The notes beneath the pieces were generated by a model that made no database searches, was not told the DNA's origin, and saw only the letters and a list, made by a program, of their open reading frames with translations. Below, one piece after another: positions 50,301-60,020 of a DNA stretch of 64,000 bases (position 1 is the first letter of the stretch; every line of letters begins with the position of its first letter). Source of the stretch: Aplectana chamaeleonis. Its lineage: Eukaryota; Nematoda; Chromadorea; Rhabditida; Cosmocercidae. Location of the stretch: the NCBI GenBank assembly GCA_029168955.1, contig JAPDOI010000213.1, positions 1,041,001 to 1,105,000 of the forward strand. The letters run 5' to 3'. The position numbers and the translations under genes were made by a program.

Positions 50301-51013
50301 CAAATGGACCTCAGATTCGTAAACAGCATTCAAAACAACCCCTAGTAACAAGTTTTAAGCTCAATCACCCCATTTCTCTTGGCGAAACTATGGAAATGCC
50401 CATTTTTGGAAATCTCCAGTAAATCTGTGAGGCATTTAGCCGATTTTGAGTATGAAATATGGGAGCACTGTCCTTTTCCTACAATATATTGAAACTGCGC
50501 TCTAGAATTCCATTTGATGGTGGCAAGCCTCTCTTGTGAGTGAACCCCACAACCCTTGATGGACGGTTTTCCAAAGCTTCAGTTCGAGTACGAAGTGATA
50601 CCGGGCGAGATTCAGTTCTTTCTTGAAGGGGAAGATCTATTGGATGGATGCGGTGATGTACAATGTCTGATTGGCGTCAGTAAGCTTGGCAAGCAGCTCG
50701 GACAACCGATTGCAGGCAGTATTTTTCATGTGAGTGCCTTTTGTCCGTAGAACTCTCCATGAAATGCAAAAACCGAAAAATTTTAAGGAGTCACCTTTGT
50801 ATACATATATCCTCTGTAAAAAACCGAAATTCTTATCATTCGGGGCGCATGCGGCGCAACGGATGTTTTCAACATGTATAATTTCAGATAACCACGAAAA
50901 GTATAATGTTTCGCACGACGGACACGACGACGACAAGTCAAGCACCTTCATACTCTGTGACCGTTCTTGGACTAATACTGACTCTCCTCTCACGTCATCT
51001 CATGATTCAATGA
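38321..51013 (+). CDS. Secreted, probably GPI-anchored protein with lustrin-type cysteine domain and PEBP-like domain (9 exons found, one missing)
   Basis: Exons: 38321-38360, 41129-41237, 43117-43193, 43763-43926, 44915-44974, 45191-45296, 46105-46254, (one unfound), 50583-50729, 50888-51013. The signal peptide MLLLPRSLLLVFIIVSVNA spans exons 1-2. A lustrin-type domain follows: QCPKNTLPF, PCDPNRRSQCPSGFTC, then TFLCC. Exons 4-9 look PEBP-like: GFLHVMTIVDP, AIFLTYNLPS and a C-terminal LGQPIAGSIF that echoes the PEBP LG-PVAGNFF signature. Exon 10 is Thr/Ser-rich (TTDTTTTSQAPS) and ends in a hydrophobic tail (YSVTVLGLILTLL), as for GPI attachment or one TM segment. Exon 7 ends in phase 1 but 50583 starts in phase 0, so an exon of 3n+2 nt is missing from 46255-50582, about where PEBP has its GxHRY segment. 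Exon 4 could instead end at 43977. Function unknown. Confidence 0.75.
38868..39135. mobile_element. Palindromic element in intron 1 of the lustrin/PEBP-like gene
   Basis: AACGCGCAGAAACAAGTTAG at the left is mirrored by CTAACTTGTTCCTGCGCGTT at the right. GGGTGTCCGCCCGCCC is likewise mirrored by GGGCGGGCGGACACCC. Confidence 0.75.
39755..39890. mobile_element. TGTGCGGA-type MITE (copy 3)
   Basis: Shares GCGTGCGTGTGCGGAGAGAA, GCGAGAAAGTGT and GGAGAAGGAGACACAGCATC with the copies at 20.2 and 24.7 kb. GCGCGCACACGCACACG closes the arm. Confidence 0.62.
39960..40690. repeat. TCGAATA/TCGAGT simple-motif stretch
   Basis: ATTCGAATAGTTCGAATATT and similar units recur. A related block (TAATCGAGTACTCGAATGAC) is at 42780-42920, and another, same orientation, at 20045-20160. 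Confidence 0.45.
40790..40965. mobile_element. CTCAGGCGA-ended TIR MITE (copy 2)
   Basis: CTCAGGCGATTCTTGGCCCC opens and AAGAATCGCCTGAG closes the element. GGGCCACTGCTGCTGCTGTT folds on AGCCCGGACAGCAACAG. Confidence 0.75.
41400..42300. repeat. TACGGTAG-type dispersed repeat (copy 4), interrupted by a palindrome
   Basis: Family phrases occur at 41440-41585 (TTAAACACGAATATGG, TTACTATAGGTTACGCCGG) and 41870-42260 (CCGTATACCAACCGC, ATCTCGAATTCGTAATG). The GTCTCGACACGC palindrome at 41589-41858 lies between them. Confidence 0.5.
41589..41858. mobile_element. GTCTCGACACGC palindromic element (copy 2)
   Basis: Starts TACTGTGCTTCTCTGGGCC and ends GACCAAGAGTAGCACAGTA. Arms contain GCGTCTCGACACGCTTTGCG and its diverged inverse. 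Confidence 0.78.
42450..42731. mobile_element. GTCTCGACACGC palindromic element (copy 3)
   Basis: Starts TTGTGCTTATCTGGGTCAAA and ends TTTCACCCAGATAAGCACAA. The centre holds the same AT-rich GTTTTCTTCGATTTTGTC stretch as the other copies. Confidence 0.8.
44055..44462. mobile_element. Palindromic element with GCGATCGC-rich arms
   Basis: GAGCATCAATCGAGATCGCG and AGCGATCGCACTCTGAAAC at the left are mirrored by CGCGATCTCGATCGATGCTC and CAGAGTGCGATCGCTGATCG at the right. Lies in intron 4 of the lustrin/PEBP-like gene. Confidence 0.75.
44468..44543. repeat. Near-perfect hairpin, 35-bp stem with 6-nt loop
   Basis: The arms at 44468-44502 and 44509-44543 are inverse complements with two mismatches (CATTTCAGCGTTGGCGGAAA against TTTGCGCCAACGCTGAAATG). 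The loop is TTATGG. A partial copy of the right arm lies near 25217-25290. Confidence 0.85.
44653..44849. mobile_element. CTCAGGCGA-ended TIR MITE (copy 3)
   Basis: CTCAGGCGATTCTTAGCCCC opens and ACCAAAAGTCGCCTGAG closes. The inner AGCCGACC...GAACAACAACAGCAG block matches the other copies. Confidence 0.72.
45405..45870. mobile_element. CCGCGAAA-array element, compact form, in intron 6 of the lustrin/PEBP-like gene
   Basis: 45405-45560 is an array of ACCGCGAAA and TCACCGAGAAA units. 45560-45870 (GGCTCAGCCGATAACGCG, TTGGCATGGC, GCTTCGGCTCCGG, CAGGTTTCCGACAGG) aligns with the split element at 27400-28520. Confidence 0.55.
46960..47190. repeat. Degenerate tandem repeat with TTTTCGGTGTGA motif
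   Basis: Three to four diverged units of about 70-80 bp share GCAGAGCTTTCGGTGTGAAC, TGACGTCACACTG-like and GGTCGGTGGGAGG sequences. Confidence 0.45.
47716..48945 (-). mobile_element. mariner-family DNA transposon, 1230 bp, TA-flanked
   Basis: The inverted ends match: CCAGGTTGTCCAATAATTTT at the left, and the right end read inward is CCAGGCCGTCCAATAATTCC, continuing TGTCCGAAA on both. TA at 47714-47715 and 48946-48947 is the duplicated target. Length and ends are those of a full mariner. The transposase lies on the minus strand and is broken. It is inserted in a TACGGTAG-type repeat within the largest intron of the lustrin/PEBP-like gene. Confidence 0.93.
47820..48788 (-). pseudogene. Broken mariner transposase (DD34D type)
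   Basis: The start codon is at 48786-48788. The first 100 codons are an intact paired-type HTH region (FVYYEWLLGND, HWFNRFESGD, EDREHSGRPST, KSTIHN) followed by a stop near 48486. The catalytic core continues in other frames: TGDESWVLYDN (first Asp), ILHDNARPH (second Asp) and YSPDLAP (third-Asp region), with frameshifts between segments. It needs at least one stop and two shifts to be read through, so it is inactive. Confidence 0.9.
49925..50540. repeat. TACGGTAG-type dispersed repeat (copy 6)
   Basis: GGGCGCTGAACCCAAATCTT, TACTGCAGGTCACGGTAC and GACCTCAGATTCGTAAACAG match the family. It ends about 40 bp before the exon at 50583. Confidence 0.55.
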
Positions 51014-51023
51014 ATCATTGAAA

Positions 51024-51029
51024 AATAAA
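51024..51029 (+). promoter_or_regulatory. AATAAA polyadenylation signal of the lustrin/PEBP-like gene
   Basis: Canonical hexamer 11 bases after the stop codon at 51011-51013, giving a very short 3' UTR. Confidence 0.65.
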
Positions 51030-51164
51030 TCAAAAAATCTTCTTTCCCTGTTATCGTACTATAAACCAATTTCGCTAAAACCAATCACAGCAGCAACAGC
51101 AACACATTCTACGCAATTCAACCCATTTCAGAACGAGATTGTTGTGGAATATCAGAGCATGGTA

Positions 51165-51900
51165 GCCGCCTGAAGCGTCGCTTATACTCCTGCAGCCGAG
51201 CGACGCGGCACAGTGCATTCCTGTAATATTGATGGCACGATCGATATCATACTCAGGAAATTCTGAACAAATTACCTGAAACTCCGACGCAAGTTGCATG
51301 ATGGCTTCATGCAAGTTACTTTAAGTTCACACATAACTTAAAGCGATGTTACATACGTGTAACTTGACCAGCCTTTTGATTAAAGTATCATGTAAGTTGC
51401 GCTAATAAAACACAACATTGCGAGTAACTTGCACCGTTGCTGCATGTTACCTGACACCAACACGCGTTTTTTTTTCGACACGCGGTGTGCTCGCCTAGCA
51501 TGCCGGGGGCCGCCAGCAGATACGCGGGGCCTCCAGGCGATGCGCGAGGCGAAGTACCTCGAACTTGGGTAATAGCACCGACGAAACTGTCGATATCTGA
51601 GTCCTACCTCAAGAGTGCGTCGTGCACCTCTCTAGGAAAGAGCCCATCCCTAGTTAAGTTACATGTGCGATAAAATAGCACACATAAGTTACACGTCAGT
51701 ACTTTATGTCACGTGTCAGTTGACTCGCGCCGCGCAACATACTCACCTTGTTGAAGGTCACATGTAACTTAAAGCCATGAAGATAAGTCGCACGTAACAT
51801 GTTCAGAGTCCTTAATTCGCATGTGACTTTATCAGAAATTTCTGAGTAGTACTGCGCTTCGGCGTGCAGTCGCTTCCTATAAGCGACGCCTGAAAGGCAG
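51165..51900. mobile_element. Foldback element with ACATGTAACTTAAAG-rich interior
   Basis: CCTGAAGCGTCGCTTATACT at the left is mirrored by ATAAGCGACGCCTGAAAGG at the right. Inside, the GTAACTT/AAGTTAC motif recurs more than ten times in both orientations (51310-51450, 51655-51800). Confidence 0.68.
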
Positions 51901-52425
51901 CATTTAAGCTAGTAAAAAAGTTCAAGGAAGCGAATTTAATTATGTGGTATGGCTTCTACGAAATCGCTAACACTGTTTGCAACGTCAAAAAGAAGTGGAT
52001 ATAATCGCACTAGAGAGGAGCGGGGACTTTTTGCAGTCCCCGCCCCTCTGTTTTGGGTGTACAACTACACCCAAAACGATCGCCAAGGCGGGTCATTTAG
52101 GCTAACTTTTCAAGCATTCTTTTACAGGCGATATTAGTCTAATAACTTTGCTATTGCGACCACTTTGTCGCTAGCTTCGCCACCTCCTCCAAGTGCGTAT
52201 GATGCAATCTAACTCGCCCGCTTCCGATCCAATACAGAAACAAACCCTCATTTCGTCATTTATACGAGGATTTCTTGAGTTTTTTGTTTAGTTTCTATGC
52301 CACCAGCTGCAAACTCTCGAGTTATGCCAAAGAATCGATATCATTCTGAACTCTGCATGCTACAATTGATAAAAATGTGCTGACGAGGTGATCCGAGTTC
52401 TAAGTGAAAAAGTGGCTGAGGGGCA

Positions 52426-52740
52426 GATTCTGAGGCGCTATTCATACTACTCAACGCCAGCGCGGCACGCGCGGGCGTGGCGTTGGAGTATGAATGGCTT
52501 CACGCCACGCCCGCCCAGCACGCGCGTGACGCCCGCTCCTCCATTGCGACGACGTCCGTAATAACTTTTTCAGCATTTTCACTTTCGCTTCGCCGTGGCG
52601 TCGCCGCTGGAGTATTCATAGTCTACAAAAGCGCGTGACGCGTGTGACGCTCGTAGAAACTATCTATTCATACTCTAACGCTACGCCCGGGCGTGCCGCG
52701 CTGGCGTCGAGGAGTATGGATCGCGCCTAACCTCACAAAC
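52426..52740. mobile_element. GC-rich palindromic element
   Basis: GAGGCGCTATTCATACTACT and CAACGCCAGCGCGGCACGC at the left are mirrored by GTGCCGCGCTGGCGTCGAGG and AGTATGGATCGCGCCT at the right. Each arm also has an internal inverted block (GCGTGGCGTTGGAGTATGAA). Confidence 0.75.
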
Positions 52741-53835
52741 GGAATCTCAGATTCCCTCATAGTTATGAAGCAGACCCTGCCTATTTTACTTCTGCATAAT
52801 GCGAGCTCTAAATTCCTCCGAATAAGCCAGATGTCGGATGGAGGAACACTGGCGCGCCCACAGCAAGAATCCACACTGTCACGTCCCCTTGACGACCTCT
52901 TGAGCTCAACAGTTGCTAGATGAACGATGGTTTCCCTTTAACTGCTTTGTTCTGCCCTTCATCTTCAGCCTCTCTCTTAACTACATATGGTCCACTGCCA
53001 TACATAGGTTCCGAATGAGGAAAATTGAAAGCCTCGGAAAACTCGTCCACTATGCATTCGCCACTCAGTTTTAGGCAATTTTTGAGTAAGCGACTACTCA
53101 GTTCCAAAATGGTTCCGTCTCCAGAGGTATCACTGAGATCACCGTGAGATCGTCTTCAAGATAAGCGGAAAATATCGAGAGACAACTTCATGATATACCT
53201 TTTACCTGTACCTTTAAAGGCAGTGTTCACGGTAAAAAAAACCTCAATCTAGTATTCTATGTTTCAGAGTAGGCAAGTTCATGAAGTAAAGGACTACAGA
53301 GAGAAATCCCCATGAAGCTCTGGACTATCGGAAAAATACTTTCAAAAAACCTCTTAAAGGCAGCAGACACGCTCGAAAGAGTTGTTGAGATACCTACATT
53401 AGTGGGGTCGTGCAGGCCCTAGAAGAGCCCTCACGAAGTTGCAAGCGTTAAAAACGAGTCCAACTGACCGTATTTGAGCCGTAGTCAGTCACTAAATCAT
53501 CCTTGCTCCGCCCATCGATACGGGCTCCGCCCCTCCATACAGGTATTCAATGCTCGATTGCGGCCACTTTAGATTACTTTTTAGGCTTCTGACGGCGTAA
53601 GCGTTCCAGAGGGCCGTACGAGTACATTAGCGTCGTTATCCCAACAAATTTGTTGCTAGCTCCGCTATTTCAGCCAGTGCCGTACAACTCGTCCATTTCT
53701 GGGCCAATATAGAACGTACCGTTATATCGTCATTTCCGTCAATTTGTTTTCGTCTTTTTCGTTATTTCTGAATACTAACAGCTTCAGACCTTCAGTTCAA
53801 TCCATAAAATTGATATCATTTTTAAGCGTGTCTGC

Positions 53836-54375
53836 TGGTGGTCGCGCTCAAATATGCTTGTCTTCTTTTCCTTTCCAAAGCCTTTCCTGGGTATAGAGTT
53901 GTATAACCTATAAGAAAAAATCGCGAAAAAATAGCTGTTCTGGGCCAAATTCGAAGCCTGGACTTTCTTGTCTTTTGATGGTGGACAAGTCCACCCCACA
54001 TGATCGGTATCGATGACCTCTAATATCGAGAACATGAGCTGGCTTGAAATTCAATTTCAATCAATGAACTTTCGGATTTGTGTACACATCTAGTCAAAAA
54101 CATTGACTGAAGTGCTTGCTTTCATTGTTCAACTGTTTTATTAGGTAAATTTGCATTTATTTCTTCCTCTGAGTGTCGATGATATTTGAATGCTTGGCAT
54201 GAGACTGTGATCTTTCTGTGCACGTGTGCACGACCTAGAAATTTAGGGTCTTACTAACTCTAATTCTAGCCCGTTTTTCACCGTGCTACCTTCATAGTTT
54301 TCGAGCTGTTTTATATCTAAGCCGATTTTCGTAGTTTTTTCGATAACGTTTTTCATCGTGACCACTGCCTTTAAA
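53836..54375. mobile_element. Uninterrupted copy of the TIR element found at 919-1918
   Basis: Aligns from GGTCGCGCTCAAATATGCTT to CATCGTGACCACTGCCTTTA with the 919-1918 element, lacking both palindromic insertions. It supplies the empty sites at 54146-54147 and 54169-54171. Confidence 0.82.
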
Positions 54376-57069
54376 TATTTATTTACGTCTTTTGGTGTGC
54401 TTGGCGCACTGCGGGCAAAACGTCAAACCAATTGTTGCAGAAAGTTTTTAGTTTCGAAATTCTTAGGTAAGTGACTTTTTTGTGTTTCGTCTACCGAAAA
54501 CTCTTGAAAAATAGGACGGGTGAATGCTCATGTTTGGATACTAGAATTTTCCGGAATAAAGAGTATTCTGAAATTCGGTGTCCGTTCCTCTGGTGAAACA
54601 AACGCAAGACAGTTGTTATGTGACGTGGGCTGGGTGATCCAATGGGTCGGTTGGTCCACGAGATTTCCACCCACTTCCTGGTGGTCTTTCATTGTACTTC
54701 CGTCCTTACTGTCCTTAGAGGGGCCCAAAGCTTACGTTTTTGCCAAAAAATTCTACTTTTTCATCGTGAACATTGTCTTTAACGGAAAGTAGTCGCACTA
54801 TATGTTCTCGTTAGCGTATGCCCGTAATTGCGGATGCGTACAAATGATGTTGGACTAGCTCATGTTGAACTCCCCCCCCCTGCCCCCAAAAACTCATTGG
54901 TATCATTCATTTGACATTTTAATCACTTTGTCCGAAGTCTCAATGGGTACAAAACACTTGATTAAGTAGCATTACCGCGCGGTCTCAAACTCTGATCTAT
55001 GTACACACCAACATAAGTGAGTCAACCCCCTCGAAATCACTTCGTTTCGCCGACCAGCTGGTTCAACAATTTCACTGCAAGGCTGATATTTATCCACATC
55101 TCAATTCGAGAATCACAAAGCTCAAAAATCTCCGTCCAGATTCACCTCTGCTTCATTCATGCCCAAGCACTATAAGAGAACGGGTTGCGTGTGCTGATTA
55201 ACGTCGATCTTAGTCAGTAATTTCCGTGCGATTCGGAGTGGCCCCGTTTTTTCGCGGCGTTCGACCGGAAATCAGCTGCCGCCCACGTAGAGAACTCACT
55301 GGAAGTTGCCCTTTTAAAGTTTCAACGCTAAGGAAATCAAACAACGCAGCTTTCATTTTATGCGATCCAACCCTATTCACCATTAGCAGCCAGGTCAGTA
55401 CAGCTCTGGTCTCGCAGTCCAGTCGGCTGCCACATTCTCTTACACTTTTCTGAATATGGATTTACCAAATCACATCATTTGCAAGCTCTTCAATGACCAA
55501 TTGCTGTTACCGTTAGAGCCTACTCTAAACTTCTGCGTACAGGAACACAACCTATATTTTGATTATGAGTTTACCAGTCCGTAGATCCATTTCTCCTTTT
55601 CGTGCTGTAGGAAATGAAGGCCGAGAAGCAGACTTTTTTATGACAATCGAATGGTTTATCTTATCGACCCTAATGCCTTATAATGCTACTTTTTCGACTA
55701 TCTTTTCAAATATTTCCTTCTTGGTGGGAACTCAGGAAGCAAAAGGACTGAGACGCTCTGACGGAAATCCGAAACGTCTGCAAATTTGCAAATGACACAA
55801 AATTCTGAAAATCCGAACTACTGTTCTTCATTAGCCCGGAGCTCCGCTATGATAACCAGTGATGTTCAGTCAATAAATAATACTAACTCAAAATAAACCG
55901 TCACTTAGGCAGTGTTCAACGATTTCGAAGTGTCGCCTCTAAATATCCGAAAAGGCAACCTTCTAAAAATAAGAACTCATTATATAAACGCAGCCAGAAA
56001 GGGGCCCTTCGAAATAGTGTACAGCATGTGCGGTATTTGCCGATTTCAAATTTGCTAACCTGCGTTGGGGTTTGCCAGTCGCCGAGGCCGGAATTCTTAT
56101 TTTTCGTTGCCGCACACTGGTGTGCAGCCTGTCCATCAAGCAGTCCAAGCGACACCTGAAAGTGTCCTTCAAGGCTAATCAGAAGTCAATTTCAGATAAT
56201 CAGCGACCAATTTTTCTTCTTTGGAACATATTTTCCTATTGGACGTTTGTTTATTAAACGTCTTGAATTCGAAAAATGAAGAAAAACTACTTGCGAGATG
56301 AGACAAATTTCCTTATTATCTTCCTCAAACGAGCCTCGCCGCTGCCCGTGGTCACCTCCACCTGTCTCCACCGCGACTCCTTTATAGAATACAGGCTGCT
56401 CGTTCAAAAAAACTATTTCGATTTTTGTTGCTTTCGGTGAGGTTAAAGCGAAGAAGTGGAATCAGGAAGAAAATCTTCACGAAATCATTGAATTCACGAT
56501 GAAAATCGTTTTCTGTTTTCCGCCTATTTTCAAAAACGGCGTTCAGATTCCTGCCACGCCCATTTCGTGTCATCATTTTATAGAGTTCCAATCGCAGACC
56601 CCAGACCTTCTGTAATACGCAGGTATGGTCCGAGCTCAGATATGAGCTATGGAACACATGGTCAGACGAGTTGTCCGAGACGTCATGTAACCTTCCGTAT
56701 TTTGCCTAGACCGATCTATGCATATAGCGTGTTTCACCTGAGTATTCCGTTTCCGGACCCAAAAAGCTGAGAACGGAAGCGGGGAAGAACAGCTAATGAT
56801 GAAAATCATCGCTCATCTCACGGAATCTCGAGCATTCATTTGTTCCGCACGACCCTGCTTATAATGCTACTTTTTGACTATCAATGCGCTCGACATTGCA
56901 ACTTCGGGCTCTTTGAGCTCTTGGGTGGGAACTCAGTAAAAAGGACTGAGACCTCTGACGATGACGTCTTAAATTCCCTCCACAACCCAATTCCTAGTGG
57001 AATTTCCGAACAACTTTCTTCATACCGCTGGATCACAATGATGTTCTGAAAAATCATACAAATACCGCC
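54376..57069. other. Intergenic, no gene recognised
   Basis: Only short frames. One of 42 codons at 55454-55582 (begins MDLPNHIICKLF) has no recognisable domain or splice context. No clear terminal repeats seen. Confidence 0.35.
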
Positions 57070-57745
57070 TTAAAGGCATCGTACCCGATGAAAACCAAAT
57101 TTCAGGTTTTTCCGCCTATCTTGAGAACGGCCCCATAACAATGATTCACTCAGAACGTCTCTGAAATTTCAAAATCACCTTCTGAACGGAGATTTGGTCG
57201 CCTAAAATTCCTGAGCTAAGAAACATTGAGGCCGGCCTTGGGGTCGATCCGTTGTCCACAAGGAACAAAATGGGTAGTGGAGGTCGCTGCCGGCGATCGT
57301 GCGTTGACGTCGAAAGAATGCGCAAAGCACACACCACTCAAAGATTTCACGTTGCCGACATCGATCGAAAGCAAACCCCAACAGCACTCCCTCGACGTGA
57401 GCAGCAATGTTAGTAACCCTTTTCGAGACTTCGTTCAAGATAAGCGATGGTTTCCGATCGCTCGTCTGAATGGCGTCCTTGGTGAAATCGCTTTTCTCTT
57501 TACTCAGCGCCAGCTCGTCATCCATCGGTTCTCCGCAAAAAGACGGAGACTATCCCAAGTTGATGTCGGACGGGAACTTTTACACCATGTTGTCCTTGAG
57601 CTCAATCTTTGAGGACCATAACTCCGTTCTCGAAAATTTGACGTTTTTGTACGATTTCAGAGACATCATTGGAGTCAGCATGGGGCCGTTTTCAAGATAG
57701 GCGGGGAAACAGAAAAACGATTTTCATCGTGAACACTGCCTTTAA
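57070..57745. mobile_element. TTAAAGGCA-type TIR element (copy 4)
   Basis: Begins TTAAAGGCATCGTACCCGAT and ends TTCATCGTGAACACTGCCTT. Inner TTTTCCGCCTATCTTGAGAA is mirrored by TTCAAGATAGGCGGGGAAAC, so much of it folds. Confidence 0.7.
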
Positions 57746-59015
57746 CATCGGCATGAACCCTAATGAAAAAGATTCGTTCCGTTTTGGCAGAGCGTAAGCT
57801 CTGGGTACACCTTCGACCTGGATTGGAGTAGAACAGAATCTCAACGGCCAGGAAGGGGTCCAGAATTTCGTGGTCAGCCAACCTCACTGGGTCAATTTCA
57901 AGTTTTAACACCGAAGTCCTTACGAACTCTCTATCACTTCAGGCATGAATTTTGTGACTTTCATGTAACTCTGTGTCGAAAGACTCTGACTTTTATTACG
58001 ATGCTTTAGGCATCGTCTTTGAAAGTTTTGACCACTAAGGAAAAAGGAAATAAAAGTCAGTCATCTGAGAATTTCGAATCTCGGAACATTTGCGACGTTT
58101 GTTTTGACGTCTTGCTCGAGGTGCACAAAACCTCGATAAGGGACAAATGCCTTGATTAGGACATGAAACTGTGCCTGCTCACAAAAGAAAACTAAGTGAA
58201 ATGGTTTCAAAGCTGGTTACGACTCCTAAGAATTTGATCGCCTATACTTCTGCTGCAAACGTGTCGGCGAACAAGATGTCTAATCCGCCCCGGGTCGTAC
58301 TTAAAGGCAGTGTTCACGATAAAAATGTGTTTGAGATCCACTCTAGGAATGGGTAGCGCACGTCGGAAGAATGCATGAAAACATGCACACACGCTCCATA
58401 AAGTTTCCGCCGAAGTTGCCACTTCGAGCGCAAGGTAAACCCCAAAGCGCAACACTCTCACCGACGTGCAACCTAGGAAAATCGAGATCGTGAAAAGCGA
58501 TGGTTTCCAATCATTACTCCCGTTCTTTCCTTCATTCTCAATTTCTCTCTAAAATTCAATATCCTTCTTTTTGTGGCAAAATACCGGAAGTTACAAGTTC
58601 CATGATTGGTCGCACCATAGGTCTTGTAAGCCCTCAATCTTTGAGGGACCATGACTCCTGGTCACAAGGACTTGATAAGCCGATTTCAGAGACATCATTT
58701 GAATCAGCATGGGGCCGTTTCGAACTAAGTGCGTGAAATGTGCTGTGAAAAACGATTTTCATCGTGAACACTGCCTTTAACATCGGCATGAACCCTAATG
58801 AAAACTTTCGTTCCCATTGGAGGTGGGCGCAAACTCGGTACACCGCGACCTGGATTGGAGAAGTGAATGAATCTCAACGGCTTTCCATACACCTTCCGAC
58901 CAGTTTGAAATCGCATCAAAGCAGGGAACTTCATTTTGATCTTCAGAAGTCCTTTCAAGCCTGCGAAGATCTCTGATGTCGTCAGACATGAATTTTGTGT
59001 TTTTCATGTAATTGT
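57290..59015. repeat. Tandem segmental duplication, two diverged copies about 1.05 kb apart
   Basis: 57290-57985 and 58355-59015 share in order GAAGAATGC, GCGATGGTTTCC, TCAATCTTTGAGG, GAGTCAGCATGGGGCCG-like, CATCGTGAACACTGCCTTTA, CATCGGCATGAACCCTAATG, CGACCTGGATTGGAG and CATGAATTTTGTG. The shared part extends beyond the TIR element ends. Confidence 0.6.
58301..58780. mobile_element. TTAAAGGCAGTGTTCACG-type TIR element (copy 5)
   Basis: TTAAAGGCAGTGTTCACGAT at the left and ATCGTGAACACTGCCTTTAA at the right are exact inverses over 20 bp. Non-coding interior. Confidence 0.8.
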
Positions 59016-59818
59016 GTAGCAGACGAGAAAACTTGAACAGGCAGTAGCGACCGTTGATTCATACGTGTTCCACCGCACTGTTCTGCCAGTGGAAATGTTC
59101 TACAAGTTTCTTCATGTTTCAACGTGCAAACTTCTTGAGTAATCAACGCGATGAACGGTGTGGATAAACGGTCGCTGCTGCCTGTTTAGGAGGGCCCGTA
59201 GCAGACCGACCCCCTCCTGTATGATACTTGCCAAGAGCGATATCTCAATTCCTCCAAATAAGCTGGATATATACGACCACCACGGCTCGGCCCCTTCAGT
59301 CACCACCACGGGCAAAGCCCCTTTTCATAATCTCCGAACTCATTGGGGGCTAGATATCTCTTCATTCTGGTTCGCTCTCGTGCGACGCCTTCAAATGAAG
59401 AGAAATACAGAGCTGAGACAACTCGTCCACCGAATGATTGCCTTCAAATTTTGAGATCGGTTCAGGGGCATAACTCCGTTTATAGGAGAGCTTTGAGCGA
59501 ATCCAGACATACCATTGTGATCGCCTTACCCCAGCAACAGGAAAGCGAATGTTCTTACCAATATTGGAATCGGATTTGCGTTCACTATGCTGCGGCGATT
59601 CCTGTTGCTATTCAGTTGTCATCGCAGCAACAACTGCTTTTTTATAGAACAAAACTACAGTCTGGTAATTGAGGCCGCATTGTTGTCTGGCTTCAGTTCC
59701 TGCTCTGTTCGGATCGAGGCCAATAATTGGCCAAGAAGAACTCGAAATTCCAGAACTTTTAGAAGTACCTAAAAGGAAACAGAGTCAGCGAAAGCGTTGG
59801 ACAGGAGACCGGTAAAAT

Positions 59819-60020
59819 CTGTCCAACTGAGGGTGTTCACCCACGCGGTCAGAGTCCGTGTCGAGCCACAGTTGCAAAAGCCTTTTCCAGAAAAACTATT
59901 CCAAGACTGCAAACTGCTGACTGGGATACCAGCCCCAGTTCGTCTGATATTTCTGTTAATCGATTCCATAGTCCGAAAAATGCCTTTGCTACCGCCGTTT
60001 GACCGCGTTGACGGACAGTC
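59819..60020. mobile_element. TIR element related to that at 9809-10014
   Basis: CTGTCCAACTG...CACGCGGTC at the left is mirrored by GACCGCGTTGACGGACAG at the right. The interior (CTGCAAACTGCTGACTGGGA) is the inverse of the 9.9 kb copy. Confidence 0.6.

Noticed and set aside
57226..57612. 128-codon plus-strand frame
   Set aside because: Lies within a TIR element and its counterpart in the duplicated copy at 58.3 kb is not open, so it is not conserved.
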